The notes under the pieces are model-generated. The model had not been told where the DNA came from. It made no database searches and saw nothing but the letters and a program-made list of their open reading frames with translations. Shown one piece after another: positions 1 through 11,173 of a DNA stretch of 54,705 nucleotides. The translations under genes and the position numbers were made by a program. Positions within the stretch are counted from its first letter, which is position 1. Each line of letters starts with the position of its first letter. Source of the DNA: Chromera velia (lineage: Eukaryota > Sar > Chromeraceae); the NCBI GenBank assembly GCA_018398765.1, contig JAHBMJ010000148.1, positions 1-54,705 on the forward strand. The letters are read 5' to 3'.

Positions 1-509
1 TAGCTGATCAATAATTTAATTCATCTATATTTACTAAACTAATTTAATAATTTCTTTACTTTTAAACTAAGACCATTAGCGATTTCCTCTGTATATTTCT
101 AAGAGTCTAAAGTGCAACGGAACAACACCTACACCAACATACATACATGTACACACACTAAGATACACACCTGCAGAGATGCAGAAAGACTCAAAACGGA
201 AAGGAATGGAAAAGGCTGAAAAGAAACAGAGCTTTGAGAGCCTGGCAAACCAAGAACAAGCCGCTGACGCAAATGCCGCACGATGGACCCACCTTCTACA
301 TGGGTACTCAGAGATGGTGCTTCCCTCAGGTGGATTTACTTGAACACACATTCAAAAGACATACATATAGAAAAGAGTCAAAGACAACAGCAAGAACAGG
401 GAGAGAAAAAAAAAAAGAAAATTCAAAACGTTTCAAAACGATCTAGAAACTAGCCTCTGAGGATTTGTCTCTTCACATATACACACACACACATACACAC
501 ACACACACA

Positions 510-552
<43 letters not shown>

Positions 553-618
553 AGACATACACACATACGTGCATGCATACACCCTCACATACACATACAA
601 GGAACCTGGATGGGATGC
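1..618. other. Gene-free, repeat-bearing left flank
   Basis: No coding region can be supported. The stretch is AT-rich at first and then runs into an AC dinucleotide tract (476-590). The short open frames here lack coding character, and several of them read through the dinucleotide repeat. Confidence 0.6.
476..590. repeat. (AC)n microsatellite
   Basis: Long AC dinucleotide run with occasional AT and AG interruptions. It lies outside any recognisable gene. Confidence 0.95.
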
Positions 619-664
619 GGATGGGGGAGAACGGTGAGGAGTTGGGACATGAAAAGTGGATTGG

Positions 665-1075
665 CTGGCGTCCTGAAGGGTGCCGGTGGTGGCTACACTG
701 CTCCTTTGGCCTCATTCCACTCTCTGTCCTACCCCAATTTTCCGGTAGTGCCGTGACCCCCCCTCCTAGTTGTTACCGGAAAAAACAGGTCTGATTCTTT
801 CGGTAAAGGGGGGGGTTCACCGATTTTTTTTGTCAGAAAAAAATTAAAAGTGGTTGTTTTGACATTAGTGATCGATTGGGACCACTTCTTTTTTTTTTTT
901 GACAAAAAAAGTTTTTGACCCCCCCCCCTTACTGGAAGAATCAGACCTGTTTTTTCCGGTAACTCTCAGGAGGGGGGAGTCACGGCACTACCGGAAATTT
1001 AGGGCAGGAAAGAGAGTGGAATGAGGCCAAAAGAGCAGTGCAGCCGCCACTGGCACCCTTCGGAACACAAGCTAG
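665..1075. repeat. Fold-back inverted repeat, ~145-bp arms
   Basis: The left arm (about 668-815) and right arm (about 925-1070) are near-perfect reverse complements. Both contain TTCCGGTAGTGCCGTGA, ACCGGAAAAAACAGGTCTGA and GGCCTCATTCCACTCTCT in matching order. A loop of about 100 bases rich in poly-T and poly-A separates them. The transcript or single strand would form a very long hairpin. It looks like a fold-back or MITE-like element. Confidence 0.8.
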
Positions 1076-2140
1076 GGTATGATACCTAAAAAAAAAATAT
1101 ATATAATTTAATTACAAACTCTAGGGGTATGTGTCACTCTGATTAGCTATAACTCTAAAAAGTGGTTTTTTAAGGTTTTAAGGATGAACTGACCTTATTT
1201 CTACGATAACACAACTTTTTAAATTAAATCTCATAACCTTTTATATATAGGAAAATCAAGTCGCCCTCTGAGGTTCGCAAACGCTCATGACGTCGGTTTG
1301 CAAACCTAATCCCCCAATCTGACCAAACCTGTCTAAACCTGGTTCTAAATGGCTTTTGCATGAATACAGAGAAGATATAAAGCAAACACAACCTGGCATT
1401 TTACCAGGAAACATCAGATAAACCGATCATTCAACGAATGTAGAATAAAGTCAAGAACATAAAAGCTGTCTTCATTCTTTCATACTTCAACAGACTTATC
1501 CAGAGGTGCAATTTCCTTTTTAAACGCCCGGTCAACTTGCTCTAATTCTCTATCTTCAATTCGTAAGCCGCCATCAATGTTTAGTAGAGTAGGTTTCCAA
1601 ATTTCTCAATCATGTGTGTGGTTTCTACGGAGAAGCAATCAAGCAAACAAAGATCGTGCCGGGAAAGAAGAGAGGGGAAAAGGGGCGGGGGCAGGACAAG
1701 GAGAATGCACCGGCTACTGTGAATGCTGATGCGAGTGAGGCTGTATCCCCTTATTGAAACGCTCATACACAAAGTGTCACAGACGTGGTCCTACCAGCAA
1801 AAACGTACAAAATGTGCTTTTAACAGATCATTCACATACAGATTTCAGAAGTTTGACCAGGTTTGGACGGGTTTGAAGAGGTTTGGAAGGTTTAAGTCTG
1901 GTGCGACCATGGTTTCCAAACCAATTCTAAACCTGACGTAGTGAATGGGTTTTATACTCATCTAAACCTACCCTAACCTACCCTAACCTTAGCCATTCGA
2001 CCTATTTTAGCGTTTTTTAAGCTTTTCTAGCAAATTGAGCTCCAAAAATCTCTTTTAAAACATCAAAAATTTAAGTTTTTATTGAAAAACCTAACTTCAA
2101 ACCTAGGGTACCCTCACAAAGTGTCAGACCCTAGGACATA
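1076..2140. other. AT-rich intergenic sequence
   Basis: No gene is supported. The stretch contains scattered AAACCTG / CAGGTTT words in both orientations (about 1310-1350 and 1855-1935) and the telomere-like run at 1962-1990. Confidence 0.5.
1962..1990. repeat. Interstitial telomere-like repeats
   Basis: CTAAACCTACCCTAACC-type units recur about four times in a row. They resemble degenerate (CCCTAAA)n. The block is short and lies within the outer inverted-repeat pair. Confidence 0.5.
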
Positions 2141-2190
2141 AGCCAATCCACTTTTCTTGTCCCAACTCCTCACCGTTCTCCCCTACCAGC

Positions 2191-4189
2191 CTCCCAGCAG
2201 ATTCTCTGCTCCTTTGCCGCCCACCCTGGCCCACTTGTGATGCCGCTGGCCCCGGCCCATTTATGACGCCGCCGGCCCCGGCTTCGGGCCCCGCCCTGCC
2301 CCTTTATGGCGCCGCCGGCCTCGGCCCCGACCCCAGCAGTCGTGGCCTTTACTCAGTACAAAGTCTCTGCTCGCTCTAGTTCGCTTTAGGCTCTCCATGG
2401 TCGCTTGGACCTCTCTCTATGATACCGCCAGGCCCGGCCCCGGGCTGGGCCCCCTGCCTCGGCCTAGCTACCATGGGTTGCCGCCCTTGCCTCCGTCCTT
2501 GCACCGGCCTCCATGGATGAACGTTGCTCCGGCCCAGCGCTCCGGCCTGCTCACTACCTTGATCGGATTTCACCCGCTCTTCTTTGTTCTTTCACCTTTT
2601 TGTTCTATGGAGACTCACGCGTTGGGGCTAGACAGAGCCGGGGATGGTGCTGGGACAGGGGCCAGAGTGCCTCAAACACAAAAAAAAGACCCGAATAAAG
2701 ACAGGCAAGCAGTGAAAGGGAGATAAACGGCAAGCGGAGGCAGGCGACCCCCCCCCTCCTTCCTTTTGCTCTCTCCAGGTTGGCATACTCTCTCTCTTCT
2801 CTTTTCAAACCATACTTACTAGATGCATATCACTGACTTTGATAGACAGGCATGAATGCAAAATGGAACGACTGACACAGACCCTATAAAAACAAACCAT
2901 TCACTCAGAAAGATAGTCGTCACGTGGAGCCTCAAATGCTGTTCTGCAGCACGATCAAAGGCACCGACACCTGTATCCATTCACATCCGCAAGAGGCAAC
3001 AAAGCCAAAAAAGACGGTTCAAAGCAAACATCTGCTCAACAGTGCATCATGGACTAACTCATACAGAGAAACGGAAATGAACACTCACCAGAAAAAAGGT
3101 GAAAGCAACCCCAGTTCTTCAGTAGAGGCAAGAAGGCGTCCCAGATCTTGCATACAGTCACAGAGCAAGAAAAGAATGAAGTTCCAGGCGAAAGTCTGAG
3201 GTGCATCATGTTTCAACGTGTTGGAACGGCTTGCAAGCTTTGAGGAAGATAAATGGATGAACCCACTGAAGAGCACGTGAAAGCCGATTTGGCTCCCTCA
3301 AACAGCCTAGTGGGAGTCCTAAATCCTGCCTACAGATACATACCAAGAAGATAAGGAAGTATCAAAGTCTGGGTAAAGGTGGGCCAATGCCTGATATAAT
3401 GCAACGAGGGTCATGGATAGCTCACGTCTGAGAGGAGACGGAACCTCAAACTCACTAGAAGGAAGACAAAGAGGACGAAGAGAGCCCCAGTTTCCCCAGT
3501 GAGGCAAGCAAGAGCTTGAAAGCTTGCATCGGGGCATGAAGCAGAATAAGACAGCGACCAAAGATTAGGAGTAAAACGACCCTCTCCAATTTTACCTACA
3601 AAACCTACTTGACAGAACGAGACGTGGAAATAAACCCATGCCCAATAGAAAAGAAACGGCTGAGGTTCCACCCAAAATCTGCTCCCAAGGCGAAGCCTGG
3701 AGCAGCCTTGACTTCGACAAAAGCGATCTGATCTGAAAATATGAGGAAACATGAGCGGTGAACAGTAAACAGTTTATGGGCAGTGTGAAGAGAAATATGC
3801 AGTGTGACTAGCTTACCTTTGTCAAATTAGAGCTCATGCTGCATAGCCCTTCAATTCTACCATACGCGTGTATCAAAATCGGATTCCGATCCAATTTTAA
3901 ATTCTTTTGAAAGCTTTGCAAGGCCTAGGCGGCGTGCGCGGCCGCCGCAGACTATCTAGTGTTTTGGGGGGGCACGCGCAGACGCGACCACGCGGTCATA
4001 CGCCGCTTAGGCGCAATAAATTTTTTTCTAGCACTCACTAACTATAATTCATAAACGCAAAAATGCACTCGCAGAATGCTGAAAACTCTTTGTTTTTCTT
4101 TTTTAACAACTGTTTGGTGCCCTAAAATGCTTGCGGGATACGGTTGTTTTGGAGACCGTTTTGGTGTTGGAGACCGTTTTGAAAAATTT
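2191..4189. other. Intergenic sequence without recognisable gene
   Basis: 2,200-2,540 is GC-rich with imperfect [19 protein letters not shown] words. The rest is mixed sequence with short, mutually overlapping open frames and no domain or splice-consistent gene model. 3,910-4,010 holds a CG-rich patch with GCGGCCGC. Confidence 0.45.
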
Positions 4190-5125
4190 TTCCTTCTTCT
4201 CTCTGGGAGGCGGAATGAATCTGAAAATGGATACAGAGAGGGATCTCTGTCTTATCTTATCTGCAAGACGGAATGAATGCAGAGAGAGGGATCTGTGAGC
4301 TTCTTTCTGGGAGGCGGAATGAATCTGCAAATAGATATAGAGAGGGGTCTCTGTCCTATCCTATCTGCAAGATGGAATGAATGCAGAGAGAAAGATCTGT
4401 GAGCTTCCCTTTCTGCGAGGCAGAATAAACCTTGAATGACTGCAGAGAGGGATCTCTGTCCTCGGCCATCTGCAAGAAGGAATGAATGTAAAGAGAGGGA
4501 ATTGTGCGCTTCATTGTCTGCAACAGTTAAGGAATGTGTGTAGAGAGAGAGAGATCTGCACCCTTACCTGTTTGTAAGCTAGAATGCATGCAGAGGATGG
4601 TTCGTAGCCTTCAGAATTATCCCTGTCCGCAAAAAGGAGTAGATGTAGAGGGATTGATTCTTACCCTTCACTGTCTGCAAGAAAGAGTGAATGCAGAGAG
4701 ACGTATCTATGCCCTTCGCTTTCTGCAAGAAAGGAATGAATACTGAGAGAGAGATCTGGGTTCCCCTTGTCTGAAAGAAAGAATAAATGCAGATAGCGAC
4801 CTTTGCCCTTGTCTGGCTACAAGCAAGCAGGAATGCAGAGAGGGATCTTGCCCTTCACTGTGTGCAGGAAAAAAGGAATACAGATGGATCTGTGTCTGCA
4901 AGGAAGAATGCATGCAGAGAGAGGGATCTTCATCCTTCGTTGCCTCCACGAAAGGAACGAATGGTCAGAGGGGGATCGGTGTGCTCCTTATCTGTAAGAA
5001 GGAATGATTGCAGAGAGGGATCTTTGCCCTCATCTGGGTACAAGCGAGAAGGGATGCAGATAAGGATTTTTACCCGTCATCGTGTGCAAGAAGAAACTTA
5101 AGGAATGCAGAGGGATGAAGCGCGA
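4190..5125. repeat. Degenerate ~55-65-bp minisatellite
   Basis: About 15 diverged copies of a unit built on TCTGCAAGAAGGAATGAATG followed by CAGAGAGAGGGATCT and a C/T-rich GCCCTTC segment. Each copy carries the GGAATGAATGCAGAGAG core. Reading frames shift from copy to copy, so the open frames over it are not genes. Confidence 0.85.
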
Positions 5126-5590
5126 GGGTTTTTGCCATGGGTACGTTGGCCTGAGTTCTTTACTTTAATCCTAAAAATTCTTCAACGATTCATGTAGCCA
5201 AAGACTACAAAATGCGTTTACAAGGACGGCTTGGATGTTGATGGACAAAACAAGGTGCACGCGATAGAAGGAAAAATGTGTGTGGAGGAACCCGAGAACA
5301 GAATGCGTTCAGGTGAAGCAGCATTAATGTGAACATGTAAAAAGAGACACGAAGACCGAAGATGCTCTGGGGCACAAGGGTTCTCACTCAGACTGTTTGG
5401 CTCGGTAATAATCATATGCGCAATGGCATGTAAACAGAGTATGCTCATTCACGGGGGTAAGAAGAGTGTGGTGCGCGGTGACAGGAGAGGAGAATATGCT
5501 TAGGGGCAAGCAAAATGCGTATAGTCAGGGGAGCACAAGGATTGAATGCTCAGGAACAAGAAAAACGCGATGTGCAGGGGACTGAGGAAT
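5126..5590. other. Spacer between minisatellites
   Basis: No gene is recognised. Weak copies of the neighbouring units (GGGGCAAGCAAAATGCG, GGGAGCACAAGGATTGAATG) suggest older, more decayed repeats. Confidence 0.4.
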
Positions 5591-5591
5591 G

Positions 5592-6110
5592 AGTGTGTGA
5601 CTCGGTGATGATCTGGTGTGATCGTATTTGCATGGGCAGGAAGCAGAGAGAATGTGCGCAGGAGCACAAGTCAGAGAGAACGTGCGCACAGGCACAAGTC
5701 AGAGAGAATGTATGCAGAGGCACAAGTCAAACAGAATATGTGCATGGGCACTAGTTAGAGAGAATGTGCACATGGGCACGAGTCAGAGAGAATGTACGCA
5801 GAGGTACGAGTCAGAGAGAATGTGTGCATGGGTACCAGTCAGAGAGGATGTGCGCAGGGATACGAGTCAGAGAGAATGTACGCAGGGGTACGAGGAATGG
5901 GTACGAATATGTACAAATGTGTGTGACCGGGCGATGATCTGGTGTTATGGTATGTACGGAGCATGAGTCAGATAGAATGTGCGTAGGGGCATAAGTTAGA
6001 GAGGGGTACGAGTCAGAGATGCGAATGTGTGTGACCGGGCGATGATCTGGTGTCATCGTATGTGTGGGGTACGAGTTAGACAGAATGCGGCAGGGGCATG
6101 AAGAATACGT
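5592..6110. repeat. 28-bp minisatellite with a longer higher-order unit
   Basis: Ten or so 28-bp copies of GTACGAGTCAGAGAGAATGT plus ACGCAGGG run from about 5,637 to 5,910. They are flanked by three copies of a second unit (GTGTGTGACCGGGCGATGAT, CTGGTGTCATCGTATG) near 5,592, 5,918 and 6,027. The alternation points to a compound higher-order repeat. Confidence 0.85.
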
Positions 6111-7054
6111 GTTCACGGAACACCGATTGAAACAGAGCTCCCAGTTGACTTAAGGTACGAAGAATGGGCAGGGGTAAAAAGGAGAGTTCACACTTAACTT
6201 AAGGCTGTCACGAAAAATCTTTGTGCGCAGGGGTACACGACGGAGTTTACGCTCGACTCAATGTACGAACAAGAAGAGAGTTCACCACTCAGCTCACAGT
6301 CAAGGGCACAAAACGTGTGGTGTGATAAAAGACGTGAGCATGAACCACAGTCGAACCAATCTCCCCTGAAATGAAGGAGGCTGGTTGCTGGGTGCTCACA
6401 GAGCCAGGTTAAACGAAGCGGACTCTTCCACACGAGGGGGTGTCCGTTCACTTTCACCGACTGTTTCACAGACGGTCTTTCAGATTCTCTTCTCTCACTG
6501 CTCTTGCTGTTGCTTCTGTTGGAATGTATCTTTCTTGCTGAAATAAGATGGTGAGTGGCGGCGACATGCGGCGACGACGCTCAAACGCTCGGCTAAAGGC
6601 TCTGCAGGCGCCGCCACGCCTTCCATGCATGCATCACTTGCGCGCGCGCACGCAAGATCAGTTCGCGCGCATTGCGCGCGGAAGTCACTGCATGAGTTAG
6701 ATATACCCATGCAGCCCGCTCAATCTCGGCCGGCCGCGGGGTGTTGCTGGATCGAAATTGCAAATTGGCAAAAACCAACCGTGTCAAAGCAAAGCACGCT
6801 TTTGACAAGCTTCTGCTTCAATGATATCTGACTTGCATGTGCTTCGCTTCGTTCAAGTTCGTTGAATCCCGTCTGCTTGTGCTTTCATCAGGAGACAAGT
6901 AGGCTGTTGAAAAAATCTTCTTCAAGCGTCAACAACACCTGTTGCTTGATCCTTTTCGCACTTCGGACTCTGCTCGTTTGTTTTCGATTGGGCTCTCTTC
7001 TCCTTTCTAAATCTGTTCGTGAGAAGGCAAGCAATTCGCAGACAAGAAGGAGTC
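6111..7054 (+). promoter_or_regulatory. Probable upstream/promoter region of the 7,055 gene
   Basis: No gene is recognised here. A compact block at about 6,624-6,690 contains TGCATGCA followed by the palindromic runs GCGCGCGCGC and GCGCGCATTGCGCGC. A similar TGCATGCA plus CGCGATATCGCG arrangement lies in the divergent region at 19.7 kb. TGCATGCA is a known ApiAP2-type target word in apicomplexans. Its use here is inference. Confidence 0.35.
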
Positions 7055-8896
7055 ATGAGGCGTCAGGAAATTCGAATGCACTCCTCGAACTCCAACCCTG
7101 TCCCTTCGGACTTTTCTATCCTGAAGGACAGCCTCAAAGATACCTTCCAGAGCATTCGCGATCGAGTGAAGGGAAACCTCCCCACCACAATCGATGCACC
7201 ATTGGCCAGTGCTAACGATGCGGTGAAGCCATTGACGGGCCTCGGGCCCGGCCTCAGAGACAACTCTGCCATTGTTCATAGAGCAACGTTGACAGGGGAC
7301 AACACTAGTGCGAAGGTCCTTTCAGAACTCCAGATGCAGCCCCCTCTTCTGACAGACTCCCTCAGTGCCTCCGAAGAGGATTCTGATGATGGTGCATCCG
7401 ATGAGGTCTCCCCTGTGATCCTCACAGGGGACTCCCTCCGTGCACCCCACATGAGGGTCTCCTCCCTCTTCCCGACAGAGGCCGAGCTAAGGGAGTTGGG
7501 GGGGGGCACTGTGCGCAACCCAACCTCCACCGAGGGGGCCGGGTCCATGGTTGGATCCACCGTTTCGACTTCTGCCTCTCGTGCTGGCCGTATGGGCAGG
7601 TCAGCCTGGGAGAACATTGCCGAAATCCAAACAGGGGTCCATACAGAGAGGGAAGCACAGCAGGAGCAGCAGCAGGACGATGGAGGCGTTCCCCCCCCTC
7701 CAGAGAACATCCAGGTTCCGGGTGGGGGAGACGGGGGAGATGAATTTGACAGACGTACCGCGGCCCTTTTCGGTACCACCGACATAAGCCGTCTTTTCCC
7801 CGATCTCCCCCGTCAGGGTGCCGTTGCCTCCCAGCTTCAGTCCTCTGTACCGACCTTCAACACCATCCTGCTCTCCCACAACATAGACCCAGATGATCCC
7901 ATACACGGCCCCATGGTGACACCCGACAATCCATCCCTTCGAAATTCCATTTCCGCCCTTAAGGAGCGTCTAGACCAGGATGCCGACTTCGCCTCCACCC
8001 ACGACAATCTTCACATCCAGTCAAGGATGAGAAAGAACAAGGCGGCCCGAAAGGCAAACCGTAACAACCGTCCCCAGGCTTCACTCAACCAGATGCTGAA
8101 GGGAGGCAAGGGGGGTGAGCACATTTCGTCTGTGTCCGCTCTTGTGGGCCTAGACTTTGCACTCGACTTCGAAGAGGACGACTCGAACAGCAACAACACA
8201 AACAACAAAGCACAACCCAGAGGATCCCGCTCCCCCCCTCCCCCCGCTGATGATCCCCCCCATGTCATGCCATCTCTCGATGAGACGGCAGTTGGGTGGA
8301 AGGAAGAGGAGGAAGAGGGAGAGGGGGAGGAGAATGAGGAGGCAGAGAGCGAAGGGCACCCGACCGTGACTCACAAGAACGTGAGTCAGAGGGGAAGGAT
8401 GAATTTGTCTGGGAAGGAAGAGGAGGAGGAGGGAGAGGAGGAGATGCCGTCCCTCTTCCGTGCCTCCCTCCTGAGGGCTGCAGAGGAGACCGAAGATCCC
8501 CGTCTCCAGGCCCTCAGAGATGAGCAGGAGCAGGAGGAGAGGCTGCGTCCTGCCTCTGATGCTCCTCTGACTGTCTTTGGTTTCTACAAAGGCAAGAAGG
8601 TGAAGGTGGCGGTAGGGGGTCCTCTCTGGCAGGACATGGAGAGAGAGAAGGCAAGGGGGGGGCGGGAGCCAAGTGGAGGTGAGACGAGGAGGAAGAGAGA
8701 CCTGCTGACTGAGGTTCAGTCGAGCATCTCCTCATCGAATGAGGGCGAGGATTCCTCGGAGGACGATGAGATGACTCAGGACTGGGGGAGAATGCGCAGA
8801 GATGCCAAGAAGACAAATGAGGAATTGATCAGAGGAGGAGCAGGAAAGGGAAGAGCAGGAGGTGCAGTCAGCTCAGCAAGCTCGAAGAAAAATTGA
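7055..8896 (+). CDS. Unrecognised 613-residue acidic, disordered protein
   Basis: Single uninterrupted frame. I start it at the first ATG (7,055, G at -3); a second ATG lies at 7,076. The frame is also open upstream without an ATG. I recognise no domain. The protein is rich in S, D, E, G and P, with acidic runs (EEEEEGEGEEN, EEEEEGEEE), a Gln run and Pro-rich patches. Three segments look less random: about 215-330 (with FGTTDISRLFPDLP), about 325-375 (basic RKNKAARKANRNNRP, then VGLDFALDFEEDD) and about 505-530 (LTVFGFYKGKKVKVAVGGPLW). The mix of basic and acidic blocks would suit a nuclear or chromatin-associated protein, but that is only inference. It is the one intronless gene here. A GA repeat follows the stop by about 40 bases. 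Confidence 0.7.
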   Translation: MRRQEIRMHSSNSNPVPSDFSILKDSLKDTFQSIRDRVKGNLPTTIDAPLASANDAVKPLTGLGPGLRDNSAIVHRATLTGDNTSAKVLSELQMQPPLLTDSLSASEEDSDDGASDEVSPVILTGDSLRAPHMRVSSLFPTEAELRELGGGTVRNPTSTEGAGSMVGSTVSTSASRAGRMGRSAWENIAEIQTGVHTEREAQQEQQQDDGGVPPPPENIQVPGGGDGGDEFDRRTAALFGTTDISRLFPDLPRQGAVASQLQSSVPTFNTILLSHNIDPDDPIHGPMVTPDNPSLRNSISALKERLDQDADFASTHDNLHIQSRMRKNKAARKANRNNRPQASLNQMLKGGKGGEHISSVSALVGLDFALDFEEDDSNSNNTNNKAQPRGSRSPPPPADDPPHVMPSLDETAVGWKEEEEEGEGEENEEAESEGHPTVTHKNVSQRGRMNLSGKEEEEEGEEEMPSLFRASLLRAAEETEDPRLQALRDEQEQEERLRPASDAPLTVFGFYKGKKVKVAVGGPLWQDMEREKARGGREPSGGETRRKRDLLTEVQSSISSSNEGEDSSEDDEMTQDWGRMRRDAKKTNEELIRGGAGKGRAGGAVSSASSKKN

Positions 8897-8936
8897 AAAC
8901 AGAGAAGAAGAATATTGGAGTGAGGGTGCTTGACAG

Positions 8937-8951
8937 CGAGAGAGAGAAAGG

Positions 8952-8990
<39 letters not shown>

Positions 8991-8995
8991 AGAGG
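8937..8995. repeat. (GA)n microsatellite
   Basis: GA dinucleotide run just after the stop of the 7,055-8,896 gene, likely in its 3' UTR. Confidence 0.9.
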
Positions 8996-11173
8996 GATTG
9001 GGGAGGCACCAGCTATACACCAAATGAAAACAAGAGACCCTCAGGTTCGCAAGCAAAACATGCCTCCCTGAACGGGCACGTTGAGAGATGCGTGGAGGGT
9101 TTGCGCTCTTCATCTCTCTCATCCACCGTCTCTTTCTCCCTCTCACGTTATTGTTCGCTCTCTCCCTCCTTAGATCTCTTCATTTGCTGTCTGTGCTCTT
9201 GCTGTGATCTGCCTCGTTTTCTCTTCCTCCCTCACTGCTTGCCCGTCTGCGTACACAGGTTTTCTTTTTTCTTTCATGCCTGTGCTCCATTCGTCGGAGT
9301 CTGTTCGCCCGAACGGAAGGGGGAAGTTGAAAGCGCCGGATGCGGCTGTGGACGAAAGAGGGGGCATGCCCTCAGCGAGAAAGGCAATTAATCTCTCTCC
9401 TTCTATGCTTCTGTCTCTCCACTTCGCTTTTGTTCAAGTTCCCTAAGATGAGTTCACTCACATGCCGAAGAAGAGAATCAGAAGAGTCAGTGGCGGGGAG
9501 CGAGCAGAAGAGATACATGGAGTCACGGAGGGGCACAGAAAGTGCATGGAGGCACTAATCCCCCAAATTCGTTGCCTCAATCCTTCTTTTGGACGGGTTT
9601 TTCCCTTCCGCAAGCGGCGCCACCGTTTTTCCTGGTAGTCCATCTTTGTGTATGCTCTGAGTCACAAACTAGATCACAAACTGAGGGTGTGACTCTCTGA
9701 TACAGAGCAACGAAGAGCAGCTATATTCAAAGGTTGCTAAAAAGTTTGCTTTTCGGAGCCTTTTCCCCCCTCAAATTCTAGGTCCTACACTGTAAAGCTC
9801 TAAACGACAAAAACTCAGGCCAACTTTCTTTCTTTCTTTCTTTTTTTAGACTTTCCCCCTAAAATCCCATAAAATATTCGCTAATGTAACGAGTTACTAT
9901 TCATCTAGAGGGTTGGGTTGGTGGTGGCGCAGAGGAAGAGAATGGGTCTCTAGCTGGGAGACGGACTCCGAGTTCGTTTCCCAAATCAACATGAATCGAT
10001 CTACTATTAAAGAAGTCTATAAACGCAGTTTGTCAATGCACGAGCCTATTTCTTGGTCTCAAATCAATTTATCAACATTACGACTCTGATCAACGTTCGA
10101 ACTTCTCTATTATAACTGCCATCCACTATCTAGAATAATTAAACGATCATCTGTGTCCTAACGTTGCTACAATTAAGTCGCTCTGCAACGCTTTACATAA
10201 ATTCAAATACCGAATCGGCTGACGCATGCAAACCGTGGGTCAGGGCTTAGACCCCGGCAGATCTTGACACCGCAAAGCCCGCGCCCGTTCCGATGCCTGT
10301 GGAATGCCTAGGTCCGCACTGGCGTCGCCGCCCGACCTGAGCCGTCCTGGCACCGCCAGGCAGTCCAGGACATTTTTATATATGCTCTATCCTAGGGCAC
10401 CAATAAATCACTTATCACTTATCTGTTCTAATCTGTTCCATCAATCAATCAATCAAACATATAATTTGAAAATAACACCTCGAACTAACTTCTAAAAAAA
10501 CCTTTAATTAAATTAAATTAGCGTTTCAGAAGCTATACTAATTTTAAGGGCTAGCAGCGTATTTTTTCTGTCTGTGTAAATATCGCTGTAACATCTTACC
10601 GTAAAAGTGCACATTTTATTGAAATCATACCATCAATGAATGTCTGCCACTGTCAGTAAGTTAAACACTCTTTCCAGCACTCTTTGTTTCTCCGCCGATT
10701 TGCATGCATTAATTAGCATTCATCGATCTGCATACGTATGCTAAATTTTGTTCTCTCCAGTATTAAATGTGACAACCGAAAAGACGGATTAATTAATTTT
10801 GTGATTTGTCTCGACGGAGAGAGGGGCGATGTGACACGCCACGGCAAAACACATCAAATCCACATGGAAAGAAGGAAAAAACCAACCAAACCCCCCCTCT
10901 CCTACAGCGTTGGACCATCTGCACAAGTTTCGAATCCACCTTTGATGGATCGACACTTTCCCTCCCGCCCCCTCATGAATTGGAAGACAAAAAACCGATC
11001 GTCCTTCCCTCATGCAGGTCGACCACGTGTTCGCATCCTCTTTAGAAAATACAGCGGCCGTACTCGTTCACCATCATGGTTTTCCTCTTTCCTTTCTCTT
11101 GCACCCATTCCGAATTCCTCTGCACATCATGCCCCCTCCCCTTCATGCAAACCCGATCAATCAACCACCCCCG
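8996..11173. other. Intergenic region between the first two genes
   Basis: No gene is supported. It holds a tRNA-like block (9,918-9,985), a GC-rich patch with a small dyad (GTCCTGGCACCGCCAGG near 10,345) and AT-rich sequence with (CAAT)n near 10,440. The long plus-strand frame that starts at 10,738 runs antisense through the last exon of the minus-strand gene and is a shadow. Confidence 0.5.
9918..9985 (+). repeat. tRNA-like sequence, candidate SINE head
   Basis: GGTGGTGGCGCAGAGGAAGAG resembles a pol III A box, and GAGTTCGTTTCCC about 45 bases later resembles a B box. Between them GTCTC/GAGAC can form an anticodon-like stem with a 7-base loop. The T-stem does not pair well and position 33 of the loop is not T, so this is not a working tRNA. 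A tRNA-derived SINE remnant is the likeliest reading. Confidence 0.35.

Larger units (their letters stand above)
619..2187. repeat. Outer inverted-repeat pair (619-667 / 2141-2187)
   Basis: About 48 bases at 619-667 (GGGGGAGAACGGTGAGGAGT..., ending in GGATTGGCT) recur as the reverse complement at 2141-2187 with few mismatches. The pair encloses about 1.5 kb that holds the inner fold-back (665-1075), AT-rich sequence and telomere-like repeats. This would fit a non-autonomous DNA element with terminal inverted repeats. Target-site duplications and a transposase were not seen. Confidence 0.55.

Noticed and set aside
5628..5966. Open frame of 112 codons over the 28-bp repeats
   Set aside because: The repeated peptide only mirrors the minisatellite. 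The frame has no start context and no support outside the array.
9918..9985. Functional tRNA-Ser(GCT) gene
   Set aside because: Poor T-stem pairing, no U at the position before the anticodon and no matched acceptor stem.
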